Shown here: positions 23,449 to 35,896 of the stretch, piece after piece
Numbering within the stretch: the stretch's first letter is position 1
Layout of the letters: the number at the start of each line of letters is the position of its first letter
Origin: an uncultured SAR86 cluster bacterium
GTDB taxonomy: Bacteria > Pseudomonadota > Gammaproteobacteria > Magnimaribacterales > AG-339-G14
NCBI GenBank assembly: GCA_902594855.1
Contig: CACJNS010000001.1
Span: 410,405 to 474,404 of the forward strand
Length of the DNA: 64,000 bases
Direction: 5' to 3'
The notes under the pieces: model-generated
The model's input: the letters and a program-made list of their open reading frames with translations, nothing else
What the model was told of the DNA's origin: nothing
The model's database searches: none
Program-made: the position numbers and the translations under genes

Positions 23449-24302
23449 GCGAAGATAGAAAAACTTTAAAGAGAGGTCTGGATGCCTTGTTGGGCGACGA
23501 GCCCATTTCTTCTCAGCAAGCACAAAGCCAAGAAATAGCCATAGATAAAATTAGCCCAAGCAGATATCAGGCGAGAGAAAACATAAACCAAGAGTCTCTT
23601 GAAGAATTAACCGAATCAATTTCCTCGCAAGGAGTCATTCAGCCAATAATAGTTCGAAGAGTGGGGGGAGACGCTTACGAACTCATTGCCGGCGAGAGAA
23701 GATGGAGGGCATCCAAGCAAGCCGGCCTCACGACCATTCCCGCTATCTTTAAAGATGCATCTGAAGATCAAATTATCAGAATGGGTTTAATCGAAAATCT
23801 GCAAAGAGAAGACTTGAATCCAATGGAAGAGGCGAGAGGTCTTTTAAGGCTTCAAAAGGAATTTAATATTAGTCAGCAAGACGTAGCGTCGGCGGTTGGG
23901 AAATCTAGGTCGGGAGTAGCAAACATTTTAAGGCTAAACAATTTATGCAAAGAGGCTCAAAACCTATTGGAAAGTTCAAGCATTGATATGGGTCACGCAC
24001 GAGCATTGTTGACATTGCCAGAAGGTCCGCAAGCCTCCTTCGCAAAACAGGCCGCTAAAAACGGCTGGTCTGTTAGACAAACAGAAAAGGCTGCGCAAGA
24101 TTATTTGTCAGGTTCTGGCAAGGCGAAAACCCCAAAAAGAAAGGATGCGAATATAAGCGCCTTAGAGGAGGAGATCAGCAACGAACTTTCCTCGTCGGTA
24201 TCAATTCAACATAAAAAAAACGGGTCAGGCAAAATAATTTTTAGTTACAGAGATCTCGATCAGCTAGATAAGATAATTGGTCCTTTTCGCAAGAAAAGTT
24301 AG
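23445..24302 (+). CDS. parB: Chromosome partitioning protein ParB
   Basis: YELIAGERRWRASKQAG, LIENLQREDLNPMEEA, HTH. Confidence 0.96.
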   Translation: MSEDRKTLKRGLDALLGDEPISSQQAQSQEIAIDKISPSRYQARENINQESLEELTESISSQGVIQPIIVRRVGGDAYELIAGERRWRASKQAGLTTIPAIFKDASEDQIIRMGLIENLQREDLNPMEEARGLLRLQKEFNISQQDVASAVGKSRSGVANILRLNNLCKEAQNLLESSSIDMGHARALLTLPEGPQASFAKQAAKNGWSVRQTEKAAQDYLSGSGKAKTPKRKDANISALEEEISNELSSSVSIQHKKNGSGKIIFSYRDLDQLDKIIGPFRKKS

Positions 24303-24383
24303 ACGCTCTTATAACGAAAAAAAAGCGTTTATAGCCTTGAGTTTATTAGCTCCAGACAACTATAATGCACTGCCTTAAAAGAC

Positions 24384-25265
24384 ATGGCTAAAGAAGCAGC
24401 AAATAATCTAGTCGAAACCTCTGATTACATAGGTCATCACCTTGTAAATTTAACCTTCGGCTGGTGTGAAAAAACATCTTCCTGGGGCTTCGCTCATCAC
24501 CAACAAAACCTTTCAAAAAGTTTAGACTCAGCCTGCGATGTATCCGAAATGGGTTTTTGGGCATTTCACATGGACACAATATTTATGTCGGTTTTTTTGG
24601 GTGTTTTGGTCTTTGGTTTCTTTGGGCTCATCAACAGATCTGCCAAAAAAGGAACTCCAGGCAAGCTGCAAAACTTTGTTGAATTTGTTCACGAATTTAT
24701 CGGTAGCGCGGTGTCTTCTGGGTATCACGGAACTTCAAAAATAGTTGCCCCGCTCGCATTTGCAAGTTGTTTGTGGATTTTGTCATGGAACTTAATGGAC
24801 TTGTTGCCCGTGGAAATGGCTAACTTTTTTGGGCAGGCTGGTAGTGGAATAAACTACTTTAAGATATTGCCTACCGCTGATTTGAACGCACCCTTAGCTC
24901 TGGCCGCAGTCGTAATGGTGCTTGTTACTTATTTCAGCATAAACACCCACGGCTTGGGCGGCTTTTTAAAAGAATTATTTATTGTTCCCTTGGGACCTCT
25001 AGAATTTATTAGCTTTGTGTCTAAGCATGTCGCTTTAGCACTAAGGCTTTACGGCAACTTGTTTGCTGGCGAGATGATTTTCATTTTGATTGCCATTATG
25101 TTTGGGCAGTTCTTTATGTCATTTTCTCAAACACTTTGGTTTTTGCCTGGCTTGATTATGAATTTGGCTTGGGCACTATTTCACATTTTAATTGTCGCGT
25201 TGCAGGCGTATATCTTCATGATGCTTACAATTGCTTATTTAAACTTGGCTAGCACAAAACACTAG
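24384..25265 (+). CDS. atpB: F0F1 ATP synthase subunit a
   Basis: LRLYGNLFAGEMIF motif; first gene of atp operon. Confidence 0.95.
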   Translation: MAKEAANNLVETSDYIGHHLVNLTFGWCEKTSSWGFAHHQQNLSKSLDSACDVSEMGFWAFHMDTIFMSVFLGVLVFGFFGLINRSAKKGTPGKLQNFVEFVHEFIGSAVSSGYHGTSKIVAPLAFASCLWILSWNLMDLLPVEMANFFGQAGSGINYFKILPTADLNAPLALAAVVMVLVTYFSINTHGLGGFLKELFIVPLGPLEFISFVSKHVALALRLYGNLFAGEMIFILIAIMFGQFFMSFSQTLWFLPGLIMNLAWALFHILIVALQAYIFMMLTIAYLNLASTKH

Positions 25266-25286
25266 CCACAACTTTAGGAGACGGAT

Positions 25287-25508
25287 ATGGAAGAATTAAG
25301 ATTAGTAGCAGGAGCCTTGCTCACTGGTTTAGGCGCCCTTGGAGGAGGGGTTGGAATTGGAACTCTTACCTCTAAGTACATAGAGGCAGTCGCCAGACAG
25401 CCCGAGCTTCAAGGACAGCTTTTTGCTCAGGTGTTGATTGCTCTAGGTTTAACAGATGCGCTGCCAATCATTTCTTTGGCGGTAGGGTTATTATTCTTAT
25501 TCACGTAA
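25287..25508 (+). CDS. atpE: F0F1 ATP synthase subunit c
   Basis: ARQPE loop, GLTDALPI carboxylate helix. Confidence 0.96.
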   Translation: MEELRLVAGALLTGLGALGGGVGIGTLTSKYIEAVARQPELQGQLFAQVLIALGLTDALPIISLAVGLLFLFT

Positions 25509-25511
25509 AAC

Positions 25512-25982
25512 ATGAATATAAACGCTACTTTTTTTGCAGAACTCATAGCTTTTTGCATATTTGTATTTATCACTTACAGATACATATGGCCAAGCATGGC
25601 AAGTGTTCTTGAAGAAAGAAGAAAAGAAATTGATGAAGGCCTTCAAGCCGCAAGCGAATCTAAAAGGCAGCTAGAGGATGCGAAAGAGGAATCTAGCAGA
25701 GTCATAGATGCCGCAAAATCTGAGGCTTCAACTTTAATTAATCAGGCCGGTTCGAGGGCCGATCAGTTAATAGATGAAGCAAAAGAGCAGGCCACTGAGG
25801 AAGCAAAAAAAATTAAAGAAACTGCTGAGTCTGATATTGCTCAAAGCACCAACAAAGCTAAAGAAACGCTCAAAGAAGAGTTATCAGTTTTGGTCGTTGC
25901 AGGAGCTTCCAAGATTTTAAACAAAGAGATTGACGAAAGCGCAAACAAAGAAATAGTTGATCAACTTATTAAAGAATTATGA
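25512..25982 (+). CDS. atpF: F0F1 ATP synthase subunit b
   Basis: N-terminal TM plus long coiled coil; operon position. Confidence 0.95.
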   Translation: MNINATFFAELIAFCIFVFITYRYIWPSMASVLEERRKEIDEGLQAASESKRQLEDAKEESSRVIDAAKSEASTLINQAGSRADQLIDEAKEQATEEAKKIKETAESDIAQSTNKAKETLKEELSVLVVAGASKILNKEIDESANKEIVDQLIKEL

Positions 25983-26515
25983 CAAGTCAATCGGTTATAG
26001 CCAGACCTTATGCAGAAGCAGCTTTTAGTGTTGCGAAGCAAGATAATTCAATTGAGGAATGGTCATCCGATTTGCAAAAAATAAAAGCAGCATGTGCCGA
26101 TCAAAAAATAACTAATTTGTTGCTCAACCCTGACTTGTCCTATTCAGACAAAACAGAAATATTTATGGATCTTTTTAAAGGCGAAATATCAGACAAAGCT
26201 TCCTCTTTCGTTAAAGTCTGCGGAGACAACAAGAGATTAAAAAACCTTCCCGAGATCATAAACTTCTTCAACGAGCTGGCCCTTGAAAGCCTCAATAAAA
26301 AAAATGTCCATGTCTCTTCACCTTTCCAGCTAGAAGAAAAACAAATTAAAAAGATCACCTCAGCCCTTGAAAAAAGACTCGATTCTGAGGTTGTTATAGA
26401 TTTTGACATAGACAAGTCGTTAATTGGTGGATTAAAGATCGCCTATGAAGACCAGGTCCTTGATATGTCTATCAAAAGAAAACTAGACCTGCTTCAAACA
26501 CAACTAAGAAACTAA
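25979..26515 (+). CDS. atpH: F0F1 ATP synthase subunit delta
   Basis: [13 protein letters not shown]-terminal [25 protein letters not shown]. Confidence 0.95.
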   Translation: MTSQSVIARPYAEAAFSVAKQDNSIEEWSSDLQKIKAACADQKITNLLLNPDLSYSDKTEIFMDLFKGEISDKASSFVKVCGDNKRLKNLPEIINFFNELALESLNKKNVHVSSPFQLEEKQIKKITSALEKRLDSEVVIDFDIDKSLIGGLKIAYEDQVLDMSIKRKLDLLQTQLRN

Positions 26516-26526
26516 AAAGGAGAACC

Positions 26527-28071
26527 ATGGATAATTTAAACCCCTCAGAAATAAGCGAAATTATAAAGGGAAGAATTGATTCCCTAGAAACTTCAACCAC
26601 AGAATCCAACGAGGGAACGATCGTATTTCTTTCAGACGGCATCGCGAGGGTGCATGGATTAAGCGACGCAATGTACGGAGAGCTTATAGAGTTTGAAGGC
26701 GGCGTTTCTGGAATGGCGCTTAATTTAGAAAGAGACTCTGTTGGTGTGGTAATTTTTGGAGACTACAAACAACTTGCCGAAGGTGGAGTGGCCAAGTGCA
26801 CAGGTAAGATTTTAGAGGTTCCTGTTGGACCAGAGCTTGTCGGAAGAGTAGTAGATGCTCTTGGAAACCCAATCGATGGTAAAGGTCCAATCAAAACTAA
26901 ATTAACTTCTCCGGTTGAAAAAGTTGCTCCCGGGGTGATGACAAGAAAGCCGGTTGACGAGCCTGTGCAGATAGGGCTTAAGGCAGTAGACAGTATGGTG
27001 CCAATTGGAAGAGGCCAAAGAGAATTGATTATTGGCGACCGACAAACGGGCAAGACAGCAATTGCCTTAGACGCAATCATTAATCAAAAAGGAACGGGCG
27101 TTACTTGTGTGTATGTAGCCGTAGGGCAAAAACAATCTTCCATTGCCGCAGTGGTGAGAAAGCTTGAAGAATACGGAGCTATGGAGCATACAATTATTGT
27201 TGCAGCGGCAGCAGCGGATCCTGCCCCAATGCAATTTCTTGCGCCTTACTCAGGTTGTTCTATGGGCGAATATTTCAGAGATAAAGGGGAGGACGCGCTT
27301 ATCATTTATGACGACCTTTCCAAGCAAGCTGTAGCCTATCGTCAAATATCACTTCTGCTCAGAAGGCCACCGGGAAGAGAAGCTTATCCGGGCGATATTT
27401 TTTACCTTCACTCAAGACTTCTTGAAAGAGGCTGCAGGGTGAACGAAGATTATGTTGAAGAGCAAACCGAAGGCAAAGTTAAAGGCAAAACAGGATCTTT
27501 GACCGCTCTACCAATTATTGAAACTCAGGCTGGAGACGTCTCAGCTTTCGTTCCTACGAACGTAATTTCAATTACAGACGGTCAGATCTTCTTAGAAACC
27601 TCCTATTTCAACAAAGGTCTATTACCAGCCATGAATCCAGGTATTTCTGTCTCAAGGGTGGGTGGAGCCGCTCAAACTCCGTTAATTAAAAAATTAGGTG
27701 GAGGAGTGAGAATTGCTCTTGCTCAGTTCAGAGAGTTGGAAGCTTTTGCACAATTTGCTTCAGACTTAGATGATGCATCAAGAGAGCAGCTTGAGCTTGG
27801 TCAGAAAGTAACAGAATTGATGAAGCAAAAACAATATTCACCCATGTCGGTTTCAGAGATGGGGCTTGTTCTTTTTGCAGTAGATAAAGGTTATTTAAAA
27901 GATGTGGAGCTCAATAAAATTGCAGATTTTGAATCAGCACTGATTTCTTATATGAATTCGGAGCACAAAGATTTCATGGATAATTTAGCAGAGAGCGGTG
28001 AACACTCAGATGAAATCCTTGCAACCTTCACAGAAGCTCTCGATAAATTTAAAGCAACACAAACTTGGTAG
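26527..28071 (+). CDS. atpA: F0F1 ATP synthase subunit alpha
   Basis: [15 protein letters not shown] Walker A; full length. Confidence 0.98.
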   Translation: MDNLNPSEISEIIKGRIDSLETSTTESNEGTIVFLSDGIARVHGLSDAMYGELIEFEGGVSGMALNLERDSVGVVIFGDYKQLAEGGVAKCTGKILEVPVGPELVGRVVDALGNPIDGKGPIKTKLTSPVEKVAPGVMTRKPVDEPVQIGLKAVDSMVPIGRGQRELIIGDRQTGKTAIALDAIINQKGTGVTCVYVAVGQKQSSIAAVVRKLEEYGAMEHTIIVAAAAADPAPMQFLAPYSGCSMGEYFRDKGEDALIIYDDLSKQAVAYRQISLLLRRPPGREAYPGDIFYLHSRLLERGCRVNEDYVEEQTEGKVKGKTGSLTALPIIETQAGDVSAFVPTNVISITDGQIFLETSYFNKGLLPAMNPGISVSRVGGAAQTPLIKKLGGGVRIALAQFRELEAFAQFASDLDDASREQLELGQKVTELMKQKQYSPMSVSEMGLVLFAVDKGYLKDVELNKIADFESALISYMNSEHKDFMDNLAESGEHSDEILATFTEALDKFKATQTW

Positions 28072-28077
28072 CACTGA

Positions 28078-30745
<2,668 letters not shown>

Positions 30746-30787
30746 TTAAATAGGCACTTTAAAGTCAGCTTAATTGCTCAACCGCCT

Positions 30788-32137
30788 ATGAATTTAGATA
30801 TTGTTATATTGGCAGCAGGAAAAGGTACCCGCATGGGAAGCTCTTTACCTAAGGTTTTAGCAGGCCTTGCAGGAAGGCCAATGCTAGAGCATGTCTTAGA
30901 TTCAGTCTCACAATTAAAGAAAACTAAACTGCATGTTGTCATAGGACACGAAGCACAACAGGTAAGAAAAACTTTTTCTGGTAACAAGAAAATAAACTGG
31001 ATTAAGCAGACAAAACAATTGGGTACAGGTCATGCAGTTAAGCAAGCCGCAAAACATATTCGATCAAATTCAAATGTGGTTATTTTGTATGGCGACGTTC
31101 CCCTTATCTCCGAGAGCACAATTTCCAAACTAGCCAAGCTGGCTTCTAAAGGACCGTCTCTGCTTACTTTCAACAAAGAAAATCCAACCGGTTACGGAAG
31201 AATAGTAAGAGGCTCTAGAAATAAGATAGAAGCAATAATTGAAGAAAAAGATGCTTCATCATCTCAGAAGGAAATTACTGAAGTTAATTCTGGAATTATG
31301 GCCTTTAAAGCTAAAGATCTCTTTCGTTTGTTAGGAAAAATCAGAAACAACAACAAAGCCAAAGAGTTTTATCTGACCGATGCGGTTTATGAAGCGCATC
31401 TCGAAAAATTGAATATTCAATCACTGAAGCTGTCCGATGCAGATGAAGTTTTAGGCTGTAATACCCCAGAGGAGCTTCAAACACTAGAAAAGGCTTATCA
31501 TATTTCCACTGCAAAAAAATTTCTCAACAAAGGAGTTTCTTTTGCCGACATAGAAAAAGTTAAATTTAGAGGAAACATCTCAATAGAAAAGGGCGCTTTT
31601 ATTGATGAGAATGTAATTTTTGAAGGTGCTGTGTCTATTGGAGCTAATGCAAAAATTGGCCCAGGATGCATTGTCTCTAACTCAACAATCGGTAAAAACT
31701 CTGAACTACTTGCTTATTCTTTTGTCGAAGAATCTATGCTTGAAAGCAATGCAAAAGCAGGACCATTTGCTCATATTGGCGTCCAAACAAAAATGGAAGA
31801 AGGAGCAGAGATTGGAAACTTTGTTGAGACGAAAAGAAGCAACATTGGCGCTAACTCAAAAGCAAAACACCTTGCTTACATTGGTGACGGTAGAATAGGA
31901 AAAGGCGTCAACATTGGAGCTGGTACGATCTTTTGTAATTACGATGGCGTTAAAAAGCATATCACCAAAATTGAGGATGATGCTTTCATAGGATCAAACT
32001 CAGCCTTGGTAGCTCCCTTGACTATCGGAGAAAATTCTTACGTTGGCTCAGGGTCTGTCGTCACAAAAAATGTTGGTAAGGGCCAACTAGCAATTGGAAG
32101 GGGCAGACAAAAAAACATGCCTAATAGGAAAAAATAA
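30788..32137 (+). CDS. glmU: Bifunctional UDP-N-acetylglucosamine diphosphorylase/glucosamine-1-phosphate N-acetyltransferase
   Basis: LAAGKGTRMGSSLPKVL; hexapeptide repeats. Confidence 0.96.
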   Translation: MNLDIVILAAGKGTRMGSSLPKVLAGLAGRPMLEHVLDSVSQLKKTKLHVVIGHEAQQVRKTFSGNKKINWIKQTKQLGTGHAVKQAAKHIRSNSNVVILYGDVPLISESTISKLAKLASKGPSLLTFNKENPTGYGRIVRGSRNKIEAIIEEKDASSSQKEITEVNSGIMAFKAKDLFRLLGKIRNNNKAKEFYLTDAVYEAHLEKLNIQSLKLSDADEVLGCNTPEELQTLEKAYHISTAKKFLNKGVSFADIEKVKFRGNISIEKGAFIDENVIFEGAVSIGANAKIGPGCIVSNSTIGKNSELLAYSFVEESMLESNAKAGPFAHIGVQTKMEEGAEIGNFVETKRSNIGANSKAKHLAYIGDGRIGKGVNIGAGTIFCNYDGVKKHITKIEDDAFIGSNSALVAPLTIGENSYVGSGSVVTKNVGKGQLAIGRGRQKNMPNRKK

Positions 32138-33963
32138 TGTGTGGAATCATCGCAGCATCAACTGAAAGAAGTATAGGCAAGCTCTTGATTCAAGGTCTTT
32201 ATAAGATGGAATATCGAGGCTATGACTCTGCTGGCATAGCTATGCATACTGAGGATAGAGTTGCGCATTTGAGAGCCCTAGGAAAAGTAAAGCTTCTCGA
32301 AGATTTGATGATTAATGAGAAGCCTAAAGGAAAAGTTGGCATTGCACACACACGTTGGGCAACTCACGGTGAACCTTCTGAGGTCAATGCTCATCCGCAT
32401 CAGTCAAATGAAAGAATTTTTATAGTCCACAACGGCATTATTGAAAATTATTTGGAACTTAAAGATGAATTAGCTGACAAAGGTTACGCTTTTACCTCTA
32501 AAACAGATTCAGAATTAATAGCACATCTTCTTGATAGTTACCTAGAAGCGGGCTTATCCTTGCTCGAAGCTACCAAGCAACTTAAAGACAAACTTCTAGG
32601 AGCCTATGCTATCGCAGCACTGGATCATAGCGATCCAAATACTTTGGTGCTTGCTCGACATCGATCACCCCTATTGATTGGTCTGGGCGAGGATGAAAAT
32701 TTTGCTGCTTCCGATCCCTTAGCGCTTGCCGATCTGACAAATAAATTCCTAATTTTAGAAGACGGCGATGTTGCAAAGATAAGTCCTAATAATGTGGAAG
32801 TATTCGATAAAAATAATAAAGCCTGCACAAGGGATATTCAGATTATTGATATCAAAAGCGAAGCGGCATCAAAAGGCGACTATAAGTATTTCATGGAAAA
32901 AGAAATCTACGAACAACCCAACGCGATATTAAATACTCTTGATGGAAGAATAGGTGGCGACGATGTTTTAGAAAACATTTTTGGCGAGGGATCAAACGAC
33001 CTCTTTGCTAAGGTTAAAAGAATCCAGATCACTGCTTGCGGAACTAGCTTGCATGCAGGCAGAGTAGCTGCAAATTGGTTTTCAGCTATTGCTGGGCTGC
33101 CAACCCAAATAGATTACGCTAGCGAGTATCGCTACAAAAATCCTTACGTTGATAAAAATACTCTTTTGGTTACCATTTCTCAATCTGGAGAGACCGCCGA
33201 TACCCTTGCTGCTCTGCGTTATGCTAAAGATCAAAATTATTTAGCCTCATTGGCAATTTGTAACGTTCCAACAAGCTCATTGGCCAGAGAATCAGATTTC
33301 TTGCTTCTCACCAACGCAGGTCCAGAAATCGGGGTGGCTTCTACTAAAGCTTTTACTACGCAGCTCACAGCCTTGATGTTATTAACGCTGTCACTGGCCA
33401 AAGCTTCTGGCACCAATCCAAGGCTCAGAGCTAGAGTAATCAAAGCTTTGCGCCAGATGTCAGATATTGTTGAAAAGAGCCTTGAGCTCAAAGACGATAT
33501 AGTTGATATCGCTTCTGAGATAGCTCAGCAAGATAACGCGCTATTTTTAGGACGAGGGATGTTTTATCCCATTGCAAAAGAAGGTGCGCTTAAACTTAAA
33601 GAAATTTCCTATATCCATGCAGAAGCCTATCCAGCAGGAGAGCTAAAGCATGGACCGCTGGCACTAATTGATGAGCGCATGCCAGTCGTTGCAATTGCTC
33701 CGGAACACGAATTGGCAGAAAAATTGGTATCCAATCTCGAGGAGGTCAAAGCAAGAGGCGGCGCATTATATGTATTCGGTAATGCAAAAGAAAAGCTCTC
33801 TCTGGAAAGAGGCAAATACATCAGTATGCCAGAGTGCGATTTTTTACTAACGCCAATTTTATATACGATTCCTCTGCAAATTTTATCTTACGAAGTTGCA
33901 CTAATTAGAGGAACTGATATTGATCAGCCAAGGAATTTAGCAAAATCAGTGACCGTTGAGTAG
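32137..33963 (+). CDS. glmS: Glutamine-fructose-6-phosphate aminotransferase (isomerizing)
   Basis: MCGIIAA N-terminal nucleophile, SIS domains, C-term DQPRNLAKSVTVE. Confidence 0.98.
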   Translation: MCGIIAASTERSIGKLLIQGLYKMEYRGYDSAGIAMHTEDRVAHLRALGKVKLLEDLMINEKPKGKVGIAHTRWATHGEPSEVNAHPHQSNERIFIVHNGIIENYLELKDELADKGYAFTSKTDSELIAHLLDSYLEAGLSLLEATKQLKDKLLGAYAIAALDHSDPNTLVLARHRSPLLIGLGEDENFAASDPLALADLTNKFLILEDGDVAKISPNNVEVFDKNNKACTRDIQIIDIKSEAASKGDYKYFMEKEIYEQPNAILNTLDGRIGGDDVLENIFGEGSNDLFAKVKRIQITACGTSLHAGRVAANWFSAIAGLPTQIDYASEYRYKNPYVDKNTLLVTISQSGETADTLAALRYAKDQNYLASLAICNVPTSSLARESDFLLLTNAGPEIGVASTKAFTTQLTALMLLTLSLAKASGTNPRLRARVIKALRQMSDIVEKSLELKDDIVDIASEIAQQDNALFLGRGMFYPIAKEGALKLKEISYIHAEAYPAGELKHGPLALIDERMPVVAIAPEHELAEKLVSNLEEVKARGGALYVFGNAKEKLSLERGKYISMPECDFLLTPILYTIPLQILSYEVALIRGTDIDQPRNLAKSVTVE

Positions 33964-33972
33964 ATTTGAATC

Positions 33973-34167
33973 GTGATTTGTATTAAGACAGAAATCCCTA
34001 AAGAAATCTGTGAAATAGATGATGAACTAAAAGCAATCTATCACTCACAGGACACTGTTTGTATATGGGTCTTTAAATCTAGAGAAGATAGAAACAATTT
34101 TATGATCGAAACAGTTGGCATGAATAAAGAAGATAGAGAAAAATATTTTTCGGACAATTATGGATAA
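33973..34167 (+). CDS. Small hypothetical protein (unit 1 cargo; GTG start)
   Basis: MICIKTEIPKEICEIDDELKAIYHSQD...; 64 aa between glmS stop and tail copy 1. Confidence 0.55.
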   Translation: MICIKTEIPKEICEIDDELKAIYHSQDTVCIWVFKSREDRNNFMIETVGMNKEDREKYFSDNYG

Positions 34168-34249
34168 AAAATCAAATCACTGTTCAAATCTAATCAGTCA
34201 CTGTTGAATAAGGAAAGATTTCTCGGTTGGTCAATAAATTAAAAAAATT

Positions 34250-34624
34250 ATGAAAAATTTCTTTATAAACTTAATATTAATATTTTTTATATCTAGTTGT
34301 ACCTCTTTTAATTATCAGTTTGATGATTCTCAAGAACAAGGAATCAAGTTAGTTAATAACACACTCTCTCAAAAGACAGTCTATCTTAGATTCCTCATTC
34401 CAGGATTATCTGAAAAAGATTCCAGGAATTCAGGCACCAAATACACACTTTATCCCGGTCAATCAAAAGTATATTATCTGCCAGAAGAAACTTTGGTAGT
34501 TGCTACTGATGGACCTTACTGGGACAATCCAAAACCTCGAAAACCTAATGAACAAGAAGTCCTTTATGTTGAAAAAGACATAATTTCAAAAATAGATATA
34601 GATACCCTTCTTTTCACAAATTAA
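34250..34624 (+). CDS. Putative lipoprotein (unit 2 cargo)
   Basis: Signal peptide with lipobox-like FISSC; ORF between tail copies 1 and 2. Confidence 0.65.
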   Translation: MKNFFINLILIFFISSCTSFNYQFDDSQEQGIKLVNNTLSQKTVYLRFLIPGLSEKDSRNSGTKYTLYPGQSKVYYLPEETLVVATDGPYWDNPKPRKPNEQEVLYVEKDIISKIDIDTLLFTN

Positions 34625-34694
34625 ATGGATAAAAAATATCTTAAATTTTATAATAAATTTATTCGTCACTCGAAAACACTCTGTGACTGTAGAG

Positions 34695-35189
34695 TAAGTT
34701 TGAACAGAGAATTGCGGTATAAAAAATGCAGATAATTTATGCTCATGCAACGTTAGCATTACTTGCAGTCCCACTTGGTCTTTACATCCTCCTAACCAAA
34801 AAGGGCACAAAGCAACATAGAATACTCGGACGAATCTGGGTAACTTTTTTAATAATAGTTTCTTTGACAGCAATATTTATTCAAGCAATTAATCCCGGTC
34901 AATATTCATTAATTCATCTTTTAATACCATGGACTATTGGGTCATTGATTTACTCAATTTGGAATATAACGAAATTTAAAAATACAAAAATAGAAAGATA
35001 TAAGTTCGCACATATGTACTCTATGATTGGTGTTTACGTTGGGGCACTTTTGATTGCTGGTGCATTTACTTTGATGCCAGGAAGATTTTTTCATGAGATA
35101 TTATTTGGATAATAATGAAAGATAAGTACAAGAAGTTTTATATGATGTTTGATAAGAGATTCAAAAATCTAATTCTCTGTTCAAACTTA
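34695..35189. mobile_element. 495-bp unit bounded by perfect 19-bp inverted repeats (unit 3)
   Basis: TAAGTTTGAACAGAGAATT at 34695..34713 and its exact reverse complement AATTCTCTGTTCAAACTTA at 35171..35189, directly abutting glmS-tail copies 2 and 3. Confidence 0.75.
34726..35112 (+). CDS. DUF2306-like membrane protein (unit 3 cargo)
   Basis: Four TM segments with HRILGRIWV and HMYSMIGVYVGALL pattern. Confidence 0.65.
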   Translation: MQIIYAHATLALLAVPLGLYILLTKKGTKQHRILGRIWVTFLIIVSLTAIFIQAINPGQYSLIHLLIPWTIGSLIYSIWNITKFKNTKIERYKFAHMYSMIGVYVGALLIAGAFTLMPGRFFHEILFG

Positions 35190-35267
35190 AACAGTGACTG
35201 TTGAGTAGATAGAACTGTCCACTTTTACGAGATTGTGGATATTAAATATTAGTGACAAAACATAAAA

Positions 35268-35654
35268 ATGAATAGAAAGTTTGTTTATTACATTATTTTT
35301 GCTATTTCTTTTTTGCTTTTTTCTATAGTCCAGGATTACATAAGACCAAATTATGATGGTGCTAATGGAATAATAATTTATCTTCTTGGGGTCGCTCCAA
35401 ATTTCTTACCAGGAATTGGGTTGCCTGCTCTGTTATATGTAGTGATTCCAGAAGTATCCAAACCTAATTCATTTTTATTTAAAAATCGACTCTATTGGTC
35501 AGTAGGAATCTCCATATCGGGATTAATTGCCAATGAGTTCATTACAATTTTTACACCTGGAAGAGGTGTCTTCGATTGGAATGATATTCTATGGACTATA
35601 ATTGGAGCAGGTTTGTTTACATTGACTCACAAGAAGTTCAGCAGAACAATATAG
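35268..35654 (+). CDS. Hypothetical membrane protein (unit 4 cargo)
   Basis: Several predicted TM segments; ORF between tail copies 3 and 4. Confidence 0.6.
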   Translation: MNRKFVYYIIFAISFLLFSIVQDYIRPNYDGANGIIIYLLGVAPNFLPGIGLPALLYVVIPEVSKPNSFLFKNRLYWSVGISISGLIANEFITIFTPGRGVFDWNDILWTIIGAGLFTLTHKKFSRTI

Positions 35655-35776
35655 AAGTTTAATGAAAGAAAGGCACATAGAATTTTTAATTAGATTCTAT
35701 AAACCAACAAGTAGAAAGTTAAATCTACTCAGTGACAGTAGAGTAATTCACAACAGCAAATTAACAGGAGATAATT

Positions 35777-35896
35777 ATGGAAATAAATTTTTACATTTGG
35801 TTAATTCTGACGATTGCGGTGACAGCATATTCTTGGATTTTGATCGCAAAATGGGCAAAGAAAAAAGATGCGAAACAACAATCCCATGAGAACTAA
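35777..35896 (+). CDS. 39-aa single-TM microprotein (unit 5 cargo)
   Basis: AGGAG RBS then MEINFYIWLILTIAVTAYSWILIAKWAKKKDAKQQSHEN; between tail copies 4 and 5. Confidence 0.55.
   Translation: MEINFYIWLILTIAVTAYSWILIAKWAKKKDAKQQSHEN

Noticed and set aside
34695-35189. Classic Tn7 or Tn7-like transposon at attTn7
   Set aside because: No tns genes, no Tn7-type 5-bp target duplication seen, and insertion begins at the glmS stop codon rather than about 25 bp downstream.
35662-35889. 75-aa ORF in the supplied track as a normal gene
   Set aside because: It runs across glmS tail 4 and out of frame over the better-supported 39-aa gene (35777..35896), which has an RBS; probably an element-end remnant.
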